Below, piece by piece: positions 1 through 9,393 of a stretch of 64,000 nucleotides of DNA. Source of the stretch: Amanita rubescens (lineage: Eukaryota > Basidiomycota > Agaricomycetes > Agaricales > Amanitaceae); contig WION01000064.1 in assembly GCA_015039365.1 (NCBI GenBank), positions 1 through 64,000 on the forward strand, in the 5' to 3' direction. The notes beneath the pieces were generated by a model. That model was given only the letters and a program-made list of their open reading frames with translations, did no database searches and was not told the DNA's origin. Position 1 is the first letter of the stretch. Every line of letters starts with the position of its first letter. The position numbers and the translations under genes were made by a program.

Positions 1-931
1 CTCCGCTCCGAAAAACGCAACAGCTATCGCCAGTTCATATTCGAAGATATTCTCTGCCGCCACGGAGCCATAGAAGTCATTGTCACCGACAACGGAACGC
101 CATATGTAGCTGCTCTAGAAGTCCTCCGCCACCGATACGGTATCAACCACATCCGAATATCCCGTACAACTCACAGGCCAATGGCATCGTCGAACGCCGA
201 CATTTTGACGTCCGAGAATCTCTCATCAAAGCAGCTGACGGCAAACCCGAGAAGTGGAGCCAAGTCGCGCCATCCGTATTCTGGGCCGAGCGCATTACGA
301 TACACCCATCCACCGTTACAGTCCATACTTCATCGCCCACGGAACCGAGCCGACACTGCCCCTCGACATCTCGGAAGCCACTTACCTCTGCCCGCCGATC
401 ACATCCGAGCTCTCGAGACAGGACTTGCTTGCCCACCGTGCCCGACAGCTACAGAAACGTCCGGCCGATCTCAAAATCATCCGCGACAAAGTCTACAAGT
501 CCCGGCTTAACGCCGTTCGCAAGCTTGAGCAGCGCTTCCAGCATACGATCAAGAACTTCCGCTTCAAGAAGGGAGATTTAGTCCTCGTCCGTAATAACAA
601 GATCGATATGGAACTCGATCGTAAAACAAAACCCCGGTACCTCGGACCGATGGTCGTTATCCGGAAAACCCAAGGAGGATCGTATATACTCGCCGAGACC
701 GATGGAACCCTTTCTAAGTTACGGTACGCAGCCAAACGTTTAATTCCTTACCGATCACGCAGTATTGCACCGGGTGAGCGGCTTTCACAATTACTTAATA
801 GATCCGATGAGGAGCTTTATACGATGACACACGACTCGCCCGACGAAGCCTCCCTCGCTGACGGCGATGGTGATGGTTTCATTAATGAGGCACTAACGGA
901 GGTCGATGACCTACCCGAGTCTGAACTCTGA
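1..931 (+). pseudogene. Ty3/gypsy integrase, 3' part of pol, frameshifted and cut by the window edge
   Basis: The translation shows the integrase core of an LTR retrotransposon. VTDNGTPY holds the second acidic residue of the DDE triad, and NSQANGIVERRH holds the catalytic Glu. After these come a TGYSP-like segment and a C-terminal module (KPRYLGPMVVIRKTQGGSYIL) of the GPY/F type that binds DNA next to the integration site. The reading frame changes twice: near 161-162 (one base missing before PYNSQ) and near 316-318 (one base missing before YSPYFIAHG). Only the last part, about 317-931, is uninterrupted, ending at the TGA at 929-931. The rest of pol and gag lie upstream of the window. The two frameshifts mean this copy cannot make an active integrase. 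Its strand fits the LTR at about 2343. Confidence 0.9.
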
Positions 932-1040
932 ATGCTCCGAGGATATGCATATAGTTTTCGCTACAAAGTACAGGTACATTCGTTTAATCACTTCTTATTA
1001 CAGGAGCCCGCGACGAGCACCGAACCCGAGTCCTCCGAAT

Positions 1041-2268
1041 CTACGCCTTGCCCTTGCCCTTGCCCTTGCCCTTGCTCTTCGCCTGAGGAACCTCCTCGGC
1101 CATCTCCTCCCTTAGCTCCTTCATGTCTGCCTGCAGGTCCTCCACCGACCGCTTGTAAAGGTCCTGGAATCTCGTCAGCTTCCTCTCCAGCCTGCCGATA
1201 CGATCCTCATAGCCCGCCTTCGTCTTACCCGCTCCCGAACCGCCTTCAGAACCCGTCTCCACGTCACCGGCCTCCTTCAGATCCGTCTTGCTACGCCTAC
1301 GCGGAGGTTGCTCCTCCGGACTACTCCCAACCTCGATCTTCCGTTTTATCCAACCGAGACGGCGTCTTCACCGACGAGCCCGATACCCCAAGTGCGCCTA
1401 CACCTCGCGCCAAGGACGACGGAATGCTCTTAGCAGCCGACGACGCGACGCTTGAGGATCGCACGACAGGAGCATCCGCACCAGGCATGGCGCACCTTAC
1501 CTTCTTCGCTCGACAGAGATCGCATGCCGTATGGTCACCGGAGAAGACACAGGCCTTATTCAGCCTTACGCAAGTTTCGCAGCGCTGCGATTCGGGCATC
1601 AGCTGAGGGACCGCGACATAGTCCATCACCAACGTACCTGTTGAAGGGAAATCAACTCTGAACCGACAGCCGGAGCGACCTTACTACGTGTAGTACGAGG
1701 CCTCGGTGCAGGTCTCTTGAAATCGACGACTGGCACTTCTGGGACAGTTTGACGGCCAGCAGGCGCACCCGCATGCGACGACCTTTCTAGGACGCTACTT
1801 CGCGCAACCGAACCGGAACTGATATGGCTCGCAGAGTCCTCTGGACGCAAACTCGCCCCGGAGGAGGACCTTGCCAGGTTCACCGTTGTACTAAGTTCTC
1901 GTAGACCGACGCCGAGCTTATCGTACTGGACGAGGCCATCCGTGATGACTGAAACAAGCTTTGTCGTTGACCCCGCATCTGCAAGCTCCCGGCTATACGT
2001 CCGGATCTTCTCCTGGACACGATTAGTTTCCGCCAACGACAACGTACCCCTTACTCACCACGTCGTTCTTCGCCAGCTCTAGCCATTTCCGGACATCCCC
2101 CTCATTGCTCAAGTTTACTTCCCCCTCTGGCACATCCAGCAACTGCTCGCCAAACGCCTCGATGTGCTTGTCCAGCTTGCGCGCTATCAGCTTCGTGACA
2201 CTGCTCCCACCGCCTGCGGATACGGCCGACATGATTGTAGAAGAGGAAGAGAAGAACCCACCCTCCAC
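1041..2268 (-). pseudogene. Antisense Zn2Cys6-type protein gene inside the gypsy element, one frameshift
   Basis: Three exons can be read: 2268-2059, 2012-1638 and 1584-1041. The introns are 2013-2058 (46 bp, GTGAGT donor, CTAAT branch) and 1585-1637 (53 bp, GTACGT donor, CTGAT branch). About 375 residues result if one extra A in the A-run (TTTT at 1344-1347 on the + strand) is discounted; with it, the frame stops soon after. Exon 3 begins with Cys residues spaced C-x2-C-x6-C-x8-C-x2-C-x6-C, the canonical fungal Zn2Cys6 pattern. It ends in a predicted coiled-coil stretch (about 1060-1230) and a KGKGKGKGKA tail. The gene faces the integrase tail-to-tail with a 109-bp gap and precedes the LTR, so it looks like cargo of the element. 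Its role is unknown; DNA binding is inferred from the Cys pattern. The frameshift could be a sequencing error. Confidence 0.65.
1045..1075. repeat. GCCCTT hexanucleotide repeat
   Basis: Five tandem, nearly perfect hexamers. Read on the minus strand they encode the Lys-Gly tail of the antisense Zn2Cys6-type protein. Confidence 0.85.
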
Positions 2269-2342
2269 TCCCCTCTATCTCTTATCGCCCTCTTATCTCC
2301 TCGGACCTGACCAGGAGGTCAGTATTAAAAGACCCCGGGAGG

Positions 2343-2860
2343 TGTAACGAGCCGGTTCCGGCTACGTTGGAACCGAACACCGAAGCGCACCGCATTCCGA
2401 TTCTCGGCATCACATCACGCATCACGGAAGCTTCCGAAGTCAAACCTTCGCGCCAACGACCTTCGGCCACATTCCGACAGGGCCATTCCCGCAACTTGAG
2501 CGATATTCGAACGCAACGGGGCACCTAGACGCGCACGGACCAACGGACTCGGAGGAAGGCTCGTCGCAGGTAAGCCTCATGTCCTCGTAGTATATATACG
2601 GCATTGTCTGTAGTAGTTGGACATCAAATATACAGCCGGTCTCACTTCCGCTCTCTTTCTCGTTCCCTTGCGTCCGATTTCCGTTCTCCTTCTCGCTCGG
2701 TGACTCGGTCACCGTTCCGTTCCTTCTCCTTCGCTCTCGGCACTCTATCGCACTTAAGCACATCGGTCAGACCTCCGTAGCCCCTTTGGCCGAACACTGT
2801 TCCACGTCGGCCTTCTCTTTATTGTTTCACCGAACTAATACCTTTGTTACCTTAAACCGT
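2343..2860 (+). mobile_element. Probable 3' LTR of the gypsy element
   Basis: A purine-rich tract (GGGAGG) lies directly before TGTAACGAGCC at 2343, as expected for a polypurine tract followed by the U3 start. A TATATATAC box at 2591-2599 and a CT-rich stretch after it (about 2640-2730) fit an LTR promoter. The 3' limit is not resolved. TIR-like GTTAC sequence near 2844 or GTAACGACA near 2860 are candidates, and I saw no clear target-site duplication. Confidence 0.5.
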
Positions 2861-3280
2861 TGTAACGACAACGGCGGTCTTGAGCGTTCATGTGTGAAGA
2901 CAACATGACCGACCAGCCAAAGGCTGTTGGTCCGGGGCCCATAACCTGATGAAGTTGGTTTCTCCCGTCATGGAGTCCAACGCAGCAGCGCAGCGCATGT
3001 GACTGAGTAAGGAACCGACTTACTGTGAAGGTAGGAGTGTGTGTGGGGGACTTTATAGGAGCTGAGGCTCAACTATAAGATGTGGAGATGAGAGTAAGAA
3101 GTTAGGAGGGAACGATGAATTGTTCCTCCTTATATATTGTCTGAGATACAAATAAGTGTAAACTATGTTATCTACGGACCTTATCCTATTGGATGATAAG
3201 GTGTGTATTGTATTACACAGCTATCGTCATATTGACTCATCATATGACAATATGTGAGTCATAGCGTATCATATGAACTA
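2861..3280. other. Non-coding, possible second LTR remnant
   Basis: No coding signal is seen. The stretch from TGTTGGTCC (about 2928) to ATTACACA (about 3229) has TG...CA ends and an imperfect hairpin (CCTTATCC...GGATGATAAGG near 3179-3201), which could be a solo LTR. No duplicated target was found, so this stays a suggestion. Confidence 0.25.
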
Positions 3281-4411
3281 TAGGCAATGGCGCAGATACT
3301 TTTACAGATACTGTCCACTGTATCTGTATCTGTCCCTTCAAGGGTAAGTATCTGTGCAGTCACAGATAATCCATGGATAATCCACAGATACATCCACAGA
3401 TTACCCAAGGGTTTATAGCCATTCAGCAAGTTTGTACCTAGACTAGTAGTAAGCTATGTCGTAGTAGTTTAAGTGTTCAGACAGTATTTAGTTAACTCTA
3501 TCTCAACCTACACATCATCTAAATGTGCCACTGCTTCTACATCTTCATTTCTTACAATGACCATAAGCTCAAACATACTGGAAGTGCATGTGTTGACTTA
3601 ACTGAAAGCCAACTATGGGTTAGGGAAAGCACAAGATGCCCACAGCTGAAAAGCCTGCTGTTTCACACCCTTCAGACAGAATAATAAAGTAGTTATTTAT
3701 ACCCATGACAACCCTTATGTCAATCATGGGTCTGGGCCAGGACCACTGCACATGGCATCCTGTTAACATCCTGGAGAAGGACAGAAATTATATCAGTACC
3801 TATGGCATGAATGCCATCCATCTGTGATAGCTCAAGGATGAGAAGATGGTTAGCACTATCAATGGTTTTAACCTTGAGACTGAGCCAGATGACAAAGCTG
3901 AGATTCATCTTCAGCAGTTATTGGAAGACAAGAATTTTGAATGGTGTACTATGGCATGATCACCACCACTTCCCTTGCAAATGATGCACATGAGATTGGC
4001 TGTATCATTCATAGCTTAAGACACTTTTGCAAAATTCTGGTGGTGGAACCATGGAATTTGGTTCAAGATTCGGAAAACTAACAATGCTGGAAGATGTGCA
4101 GCTGGTAGATCTTTGAGAAGCTATCCCTCAGCTTAACAGCTTCAACAAGAAAACAATGCTTCTGTCATGCATGCACTTGTGCAGCTACAGCCAGGCTCAG
4201 GTCACCCAGGCCATATATAGGCACCCTACTAACAAAGCTAGGAAATGTGAAGAGAGTTAGCAGTTAGGGTGATCTCTGTGCTTTTAGCATGAGATTTGAG
4301 GTTAACAGATAGTCACAGATTACAGATACCTCTGACCAGTATCTGTATCTGTCCTGTCAAGGGTACTTATCTGCAATCTGTACAGATTACCTGTATCTGT
4401 GCCATTGCCTA
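3281..4411. mobile_element. Non-autonomous DNA transposon with inverted ends and ATCTGT-rich subterminal repeats
   Basis: The left end TAGGCAATGGCGCAGATAC (3281 on) is matched, inverted, by the right end GTATCTGTGCCATTGCCTA (to 4411) with one mismatch. Inside both ends lie clusters of ATCTGT and its complement (about 3293-3410 and 4310-4400), a common arrangement of transposase-binding sites in hAT-like elements. The ends could equally be read as GGCAATGG flanked by TA. No 8-bp duplication is visible. The middle holds no usable reading frame; the longest (3720-3908, minus) is not recognisable. Confidence 0.6.
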
Positions 4412-4424
4412 CTGGTAGAGCGTC

Positions 4425-4750
4425 AACAGTCCCTTTTATCCAAGTAGGGGTGTTGAAGTATTCGTTAGGGACAAAGTCTTGTGTTTCGGATGCTATCCAA
4501 TGTTCTGTGAGGTGATCAAATCTGATGTGCTGTTCCTGAAGATATAGATCTGCGAAGTAATAGTATGATTCGTTCGGAGGTCTAGTTTCTTTTTGTGGTA
4601 TCCAGAATTCTTGTTCTTTAACTGGATTTCCTCCTAAATCTTCCCAGATTCATTTTGCACCGTTTAGTCTGATGTAGTATCCGTCAAGAATGTAGTTCCC
4701 TTTACGGTCTCGTGTAGCTCTGTTTGGTGGAGCTCTCCAATCCGTTTTGA
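4425..4750 (-). pseudogene. Decayed reading frame, probably retroelement-derived, interrupted by a stop
   Basis: One minus-strand frame reads as continuous protein-like sequence (DWRAPPNRATRDRK, then WEDLGGNPVKEQEFW and YYYFADLYLQEQHIRF) except for a TGA where a Trp codon is likely. Composition is unlike the flanking AT-rich DNA. It stops exactly at the right end of the 3281-4411 element, so that element may have inserted into it. I cannot name the family. The upstream region (to about 5300) has a TATAAATA box on the same strand and could be an LTR, so a gag-like origin is a guess. Confidence 0.4.
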
Positions 4751-5364
4751 CAACATGGCCAGTAACCTACAGGCTGGCTTTCCGGAAGTTCGTCAAAGTG
4801 TGTGTTATCAAATGCCAATGAATCGATGTTCAGGCTTATTGATAAGTTCGACTTAATTGTTACGAACTCGTTAATCTCAACCTAAGTTGCAACGACAACT
4901 CTAGTCACGATTACAAGTCTTAAGTCAAACGTTAAGATTATAAGTTCAATACTAAGTCAAGGCGTTGACTTAGGATCTGAGGACGATTGTGGTAGATGAG
5001 TTAAGAGTAAGGTTATATTGCCTGACGACAATAAACAGCTAAGTCGAACTTAGGGTTCGACTCTAGAATACATGCGGTATTTATACTAGCAAGTACAATG
5101 AGACGTACTAATTAATGAATAATGGTAAGTGCGAAAGTAAGTACAAGGACGGCATCATATGTGGAACAAGGGATGGTATAAGTAAAGAAACGAGCTTGTC
5201 CGTATGAATCGAGCATAAGGGGTGAGACGGATAAGGTATGCATAAAGAAAATAAACATGTCCGACGTATCATGTAAGCATAATGCGGGAGTCCGTACCGT
5301 GTTGTAACACTACCTGTCCCGCGTGGCCCGTTCGAAGCTTCCAGCACTCCAGCTGAAAAACACC
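4751..5364. other. Non-coding stretch, possible minus-strand LTR
   Basis: No gene can be supported. Many TTAAGTC/GACTTA words recur between 4840 and 5060. A minus-strand TATAAATA at about 5080-5090 lies upstream of the decayed frame at 4425-4750. Confidence 0.3.
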
Positions 5365-5372
5365 CTCCTCTC
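5365..5372. repeat. Left target-site duplication CTCCTCTC
   Basis: Eight bases identical to 6463-6470, directly flanking the TAGTGTTT/AAACACTA ends. Confidence 0.9.
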
Positions 5373-6462
5373 TAGTGTTTCTATTTCCAGTCCTGCAGGA
5401 CCGAAAAAGACCGGAACCGGACCGGACCAGGACCGATTTGGACCGGACTGCGGTCTCAGGTCTTGGCAGGTCCAAGGGCAGTCTGGTTCCGGTCTTTTTA
5501 AAATTTTAAAATCAAAAAAACCGCAAAAGACTGGTCCAGACCGGTCTAGACCACTCATAGTAAAGGGTGACCAGTACAGTTGTATTCTACCATATTTTAG
5601 CTTTTTTTTGAGCACTCAAACGTCCAAAACGGTTGAGATCTGAGCTTACAATGGTAACTTTTGTTTGAAGCTATATATAATTTGTGAATATTGTTGTTGC
5701 AACACTCCAAGTAAGAAATTCTGAACATGGTTAATCCAACTATGTTCTAGTACATCCAAGTTATTTTTTGACCCATCAGCTATAGGAAATGGCTAACATT
5801 TGAGGTAGTATGATCTTGGGACTCTCTTTGGCACTCTCTTTGGCACTCTCTTTGGCTATGTTTGGCAGTCTCCTAGTATTGTCAAAAGTGGTTCATGTGG
5901 CTTCCCTAGAGTGCAGGTGGGTGTGAGAGGGAGTGTGAGAGGGTGCAGTTGGTCCAATGGAGTATAGTTTATCAGTGGGAGGGTGAGGGTCAGCAACAAT
6001 GGGTTTCATTCTCACTAGTTGGTGATCTCTTTGGTGATCTCTTTGGCAATGTTTGGCGCTCTCCTGACTTACCTGGAGTGCAGTTGGGTGTGATATATGA
6101 GAGGGTGAGGGTTAGCAACACTGGGTTTCACATGTGATGGCATGGCTTATACTATTATATTGATATTTATGTTGTCTTTTGTAGTTTTACATCAATTTCA
6201 ACATTGCAATTAATTGTATGGGAGCCATAGGGACATGGAAAACAATGTAAGGACTGGTCTAGACTGGTCCAAGACTGGTCCAAGACCGGTCCTGGTCCAG
6301 ACCGGTCCTAACCAGTCTTTTTTCTGAATTTAGACCGGTCTAGCGGTCTTAAGCGGTCCGGTTCCAGTCTTTTTGATATCAGGGACACCCTGGGACCGGT
6401 CCGGTCTCGGTCTTTCCTAAAAAGGCAATAAAGACTGGACCAGACCGGACTTTAAAACACTA
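5373..6462. mobile_element. Non-autonomous hAT-like element (1090 bp)
   Basis: The element begins TAGTGTTT and ends AAACACTA, and is bounded by perfect 8-bp direct repeats CTCCTCTC (5365-5372 and 6463-6470), the target-site length of hAT transposons. Both subterminal zones (about 5400-5560 and 6250-6445) are packed with GACCGGTC/GACTGGTCC words in both orientations, presumably transposase-binding sites. No transposase frame is present, so mobility would depend on an element elsewhere. The GC-rich words contrast with the AT-rich middle. The perfect target duplication points to a fairly recent insertion. Confidence 0.85.
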
Positions 6463-6470
6463 CTCCTCTC
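6463..6470. repeat. Right target-site duplication CTCCTCTC
   Basis: Identical to 5365-5372; together they mark the hAT-like insertion. Confidence 0.9.
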
Positions 6471-6724
6471 TCCGCATCCACTGGCACAATCTTCTACACA
6501 GTCGAGTGGTGGAGCGCTGCGGGGGCCAGTGCATCACACTGAGACCACCATATCCATGATATTGAGCTCGGTGGGACGGCGATGACACGGTCGGATGGTT
6601 AGGTAGGGTTAGGTGCAGGACTCGGACTTCAGTGTTATTCTCACGCACGGTTCAGGTATTAAATAAACATGTTGAACGTTCGACTTTGCATCCTCATGCT
6701 TGTCTCTTCCCACAAACATTCCTG

Positions 6725-6940
6725 CCACACCTAGCTCTCTCTGTGGTCCACAATGCGGACGTGCCCACCTGTTAGCTCCCTGCTGCACCTGGTCCTCAAT
6801 GTGGACACACCTGTTCTCCCTGCCGCACCTAGCTCTCTGTGGTCCTCAATGTGGACATGCCCACCCTGTTAGCTCCCTGCCGTACCTAGCTCTCTCTCTC
6901 TCTCTCTGTGGTCCTCAATGCAGACACACCCACCTTCTGC
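6725..6940. repeat. Degenerate tandem repeat, about 55-70 bp units
   Basis: Four imperfect copies built on CTAGCTCTCTCTGTGGTCC, CAATGTGGACA and GCCCACC. The open frame across it (6700-7053) reflects this periodicity and I do not consider it a gene. Confidence 0.7.
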
Positions 6941-7674
6941 CCGTTCCTAACTGCATAACCCTGCAATCGCGCCCTCTCTGCCCGTCAAGTGACTTGACAA
7001 GCATTCTCCACTCACCATTAGCCACTTCCCCTAGGGCTTCATTAATTTATTAATAAGCCATGCATCTACGTACTGAGTCTTTATACACCATATATATGTA
7101 TATATATGTATCCTCTATATAAGCTGCAATGAGAGTTTGTCGCCATGAACCTGAATGACCTGTGAGAATGGGCTGAGGTAGGATGAATTAACCTGGTGTA
7201 TTTCACTGTAATTATGTTAATTTACACATAAAATATGGGTAGCAGTTAGGGACTGCCCTGAAAAAAGATTGCACCTAATTACGGGCAATCAGAGGTAATT
7301 ACCCATAATTGTCAGTTTGCCATTTTCCTGATGATGGCTCCCTATTCCGAGGCCGTAGTGAAACGAAGGCTTCGGTCTTATGCCGGTGAGGTCGCGCGGG
7401 CACTTGTAACGCTGTTAAGATACCGGTAACTTCCGGGATCTATACGTACAAACAAACCAATTAGACGCCTGCTACTTCAACTTGAAAGTCTTTGTTTGAC
7501 GATATGCTAAGTCCACCCCCATCAGCGGGCTATCTCAACCTATAGCAAGGCCTTGAAACATAACTCTGATGCCGAACACTGGTGGAGGCATCAGTTGTAT
7601 CGGGTAGCCAGCTAGGCTTGGCGCCGGCTAGCTGAGTAACCGGAGCCAGAGCTATTTGATTGGCTCTTGAGCCA
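6941..7674. other. Non-coding
   Basis: Nothing gene-like is seen. There is a TATATATGTATATATATG microsatellite-like stretch at about 7088-7110 and an AT-rich segment to 7330. Confidence 0.5.
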
Positions 7675-8520
7675 TCCCCTTGCCCTGCGTCGTCTGCCCC
7701 ACTCGACACTCACCCTCGCTCTGTCCTTTTACCCTCGCACACGGCGCTGGTGCGCCCAAAGCACCTATCCCCGCTTCAGCCCCGGCTCATCTCTCTGCAA
7801 CCCTCGTTCGCCATCTCACGCTCTCATCCCCAACCGGGCACAGTCCCCAACCTGGCACAGTCTATAAAACTCGCCTGTACTCTCTGTCTGTCTCGCATTC
7901 GCATTCTCGGCTCCGACCCGCTCTCTTGCTCTCAGCCGCGGCCCATCTATCGTGTTCACTGACATCCTTGGCACTGCCACTCACCCGCTCTCTCGCGTTT
8001 GCATTCGCAGGTCAAACACGCTCTCTTGCTCTCAGCCGTGGCCCATCTCTCTTGTGTTCACATCCTCACTCACCTGCTCTCTCGCGTTCGCATTCGCAGC
8101 TCCGATCTGTTGTCTTACTGTCAGCCATGCCCTATCTCTCTCGTGTTCACATCCTCAGCACTGCTACTCACCCGTCCTCTCACCCGTCCTCTCACCTGTC
8201 CTCTCACCCGTCCTCTCACCCGTCCTCTCACCCGTCCTCTCACCCACTCTCTCACCTGCTCTCATGTTCGCATCCTTGCACTGCCACTCACCGCTCTCTC
8301 GCGTTCACATCCTCAGCTCCAACCTCGGTCTATCTCTCTCGTGTTCACATCCTCAGCAATGCCGCTCACCCCCTCTCTCGCGTTCGCATCCTCAGCACTC
8401 ATGCTTTCTCGCGTTCACATCCTTAGCACTGCCACTCACCCGCTCTCTCATGTTTGCATCCTCAGCACTGCCACTCACCTACTCTCTTGCTCTCTCTCAC
8501 TCTCAGCCCTGCAAGCCTCA
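7675..8520. repeat. CT-rich repetitive tract with a 12-bp minisatellite
   Basis: The stretch is dominated by CTCTC, CACTCACC and GTTCACATCCTCAGCACTGCC words that recur every 40-70 bp. At 8166-8255 there are eight units of a 12-bp repeat (CACCCGTCCTCT and variants). Because unit lengths are multiples of three, all three plus frames stay open. The resulting Ser/Leu/His-rich translations have no recognisable domain, so I call this repeat DNA. Confidence 0.75.
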
Positions 8521-8698
8521 TCCGTTCCCCAACTTGTTCATATATCATGTAGAAATAATATGTAATAAAAATTTAACCCTCGTTAAAGTTGGAAATTACA
8601 TAAGTATGTGCTACCCCACATGTAACTTCGTGAGTGAGAGTGAAATCACGTCTGACAATGACAAAGCCCACCACGACCAAGGCGGCACAGCGACGTCC

Positions 8699-8796
8699 AG
8701 CGCGGGACTGAATTACATAATCAAACTGCAGCTCAGATCTAGCATTAAGCAGCGCGGGACTGAATTACATAATCACAATGCAGCTCGGATCTAGTA
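8699..8796. repeat. Tandem duplication of about 50 bp
   Basis: Two copies of GCGGGACTGAATTACATAATC followed by A/T-CTGCAGCTCAGATCTAG-like sequence (8700-8744 and 8753-8796). ATTACATAAT also occurs near the Helitron 3' hairpin (17641-17650), so this may belong to the Helitron 5' subterminal region. Confidence 0.6.
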
Positions 8797-9393
8797 GCGC
8801 TGCCATACGGTATCACCACTTTGCCTTGCAACCACCACTGTGATAACTAGCGTGTGTCTTGTATATCTTCTATACCTGGCTTGATGTGATTGCTTTACAG
8901 GATGTTTGTACTGCAGCTTCTGAACACTTTGCACTCCATGAAGATAGTGCTGCTACTAGTATCAGCAGCAGCCTTGATATTACAAGGACAACTCCTTTGC
9001 TTTCCTGTGAGTCTTACTGTTTGCAATTATGCAATTGAGCATTTATTGTATCCAAGGTGTTGTATGTCCCTACTATACCTGCACATTCTGCATCTGGTGT
9101 GCTGTTCCAAAATGGGTTGATATTGCTAAATGGTATGTCTGTGTGCACATCACAGCCCCAAATATTATTTAAAATAAGTTCACATATTTCATGTGCTTAG
9201 CAATGGCAATGGTTATAACCATTCTCTCTTGTACTTATTGTTGCTGGAATTTTGAGCACATCATGGATTGTTTCTATGGTATTGATGCTGGTGTGCCATT
9301 CTTGTTTCATTTGCAGATAATAAATTCTTATAAACTACTTTGCTTCTCAATATCAGACATGTGCTTGGCATTACACTGGATACTGCATCTGAA
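8797..9393. other. Region upstream of the Helitron protein, no separate gene
   Basis: AT-rich DNA with short open frames only (8890-9120 is hydrophobic and unrecognised). It is probably the 5' non-coding part of the Helitron. Confidence 0.4.

Noticed and set aside
932..1606. Plus-strand frame of 224 codons after the integrase
   Set aside because: It is the shadow of the antisense Zn2Cys6-type gene; its Pro/Cys/Ser-rich translation mirrors the hexamer repeat.
5310..5643. Frames of about 100 codons on both strands
   Set aside because: They lie in the palindromic GACCGGTC-rich end of the hAT-like element; the open frames result from its composition.
8160..8260. Possible CRISPR array (regular short repeats)
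   Set aside because: There are no unique spacers; it is a direct 12-bp minisatellite in a eukaryotic genome.
7680..8794. Three overlapping plus frames of 188-280 codons
   Set aside because: They run through CT-rich tandem repeats whose units are multiples of three, so all frames are open; no domain is present.
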